Shown: positions 13,015 to 13,051 of the stretch, in pieces | Layout of the letters: the number at the start of each line of letters is the position of its first letter | Numbering within the stretch: the stretch's first letter is position 1 | NCBI GenBank assembly: GCA_002305915.1 | Contig: DBRJ01000042.1 | Coordinates: forward strand, 1 to 13,051 | Direction: 5' to 3' | Source: Pelotomaculum sp. UBA1371 | Lineage (GTDB): Bacteria; Bacillota; Desulfotomaculia; Desulfotomaculales; Pelotomaculaceae | Length of the DNA stretch: 13,051 nucleotides | The notes under the pieces: model-generated | Seen by the model: only the letters and a program-made list of their open reading frames with translations | Database searches by the model: none | What the model was told of the DNA's origin: nothing | Program-made: the position numbers and the translations under genes

Positions 13015-13051
13015 CATTAGGGACAGTTACTTATTTCGCCGAGGTTTTGCG

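Larger units (their letters stand above)
12730..13051. other. Gene-free AT-rich window end with palindromes
   Basis: No gene is recognisable. It holds a REP-like palindrome, a long AT-rich hairpin and a tandem AT-rich repeat, listed separately. There is also a small inverted repeat GGCATAG/CTATGCC (12842-12848 and 12865-12871). At the edge, GACATTAGGGACAGTT (from 13013) looks like the start of another REP-like element. Confidence 0.55.

Overview
The window looks like chromosomal DNA of an anaerobic, moderately GC-rich Firmicute, most like the Clostridia / Peptococcaceae (Desulfotomaculum- or Pelotomaculum-like). This is inferred from gene content: a glycyl radical enzyme, a corrinoid-domain regulator, DUF1638, a CXXC mini-protein beside a membrane polyferredoxin, strong AGGAGG-type ribosome binding sites and frequent GTG/TTG starts. 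No rRNA, tRNA, CRISPR array or transposase gene was seen.

Layout. Positions 251-8400 are all on the minus strand and form one functional block. Read in the direction of transcription it holds a histidine kinase with an N-terminal corrinoid-binding module and a PocR ligand domain (8400-6550), a YesN-type response regulator with an AraC output domain (6469-4865), a translationally coupled DUF1638 protein (4884-4216), a rho-independent terminator (4175-4142), a regulatory gap with repeats, a glycyl radical enzyme closely resembling B12-independent glycerol dehydratase (3781-1382), a 174-base spacer packed with hairpins, and the cognate radical SAM activase (1207-251). A 14-base identical element occurs upstream of both the kinase and the glycyl radical enzyme, with a third diverged copy upstream of the kinase. 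This suggests that the two transcription units are one regulon.

Positions 9067-10880 (plus strand) hold a tightly coupled three-gene redox set: a 45-residue CXXC protein, a membrane polyferredoxin, and a TlpA/ResA-like thioredoxin lipoprotein. Reading frames overlap by 8 bases at both junctions.

Positions 10881-13051 are a decayed or accessory zone: several REP-like palindromes with a GGGGACGGTT-type core, an AT-rich secreted phosphodiester glycosidase gene that has lost the middle of its catalytic domain and its reading frame, and a GNAT acetyltransferase on the minus strand.

Most interesting idea: the kinase fuses a methyltransferase-type corrinoid-binding module (DxHxxG) to a PocR domain, a family associated with small-diol sensing, and sits next to a B12-independent dehydratase. 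It could be a dual B12/diol sensor that chooses when to make the B12-independent enzyme. This is inference from domain content and shared upstream repeats; substrate and ligand are not proven.
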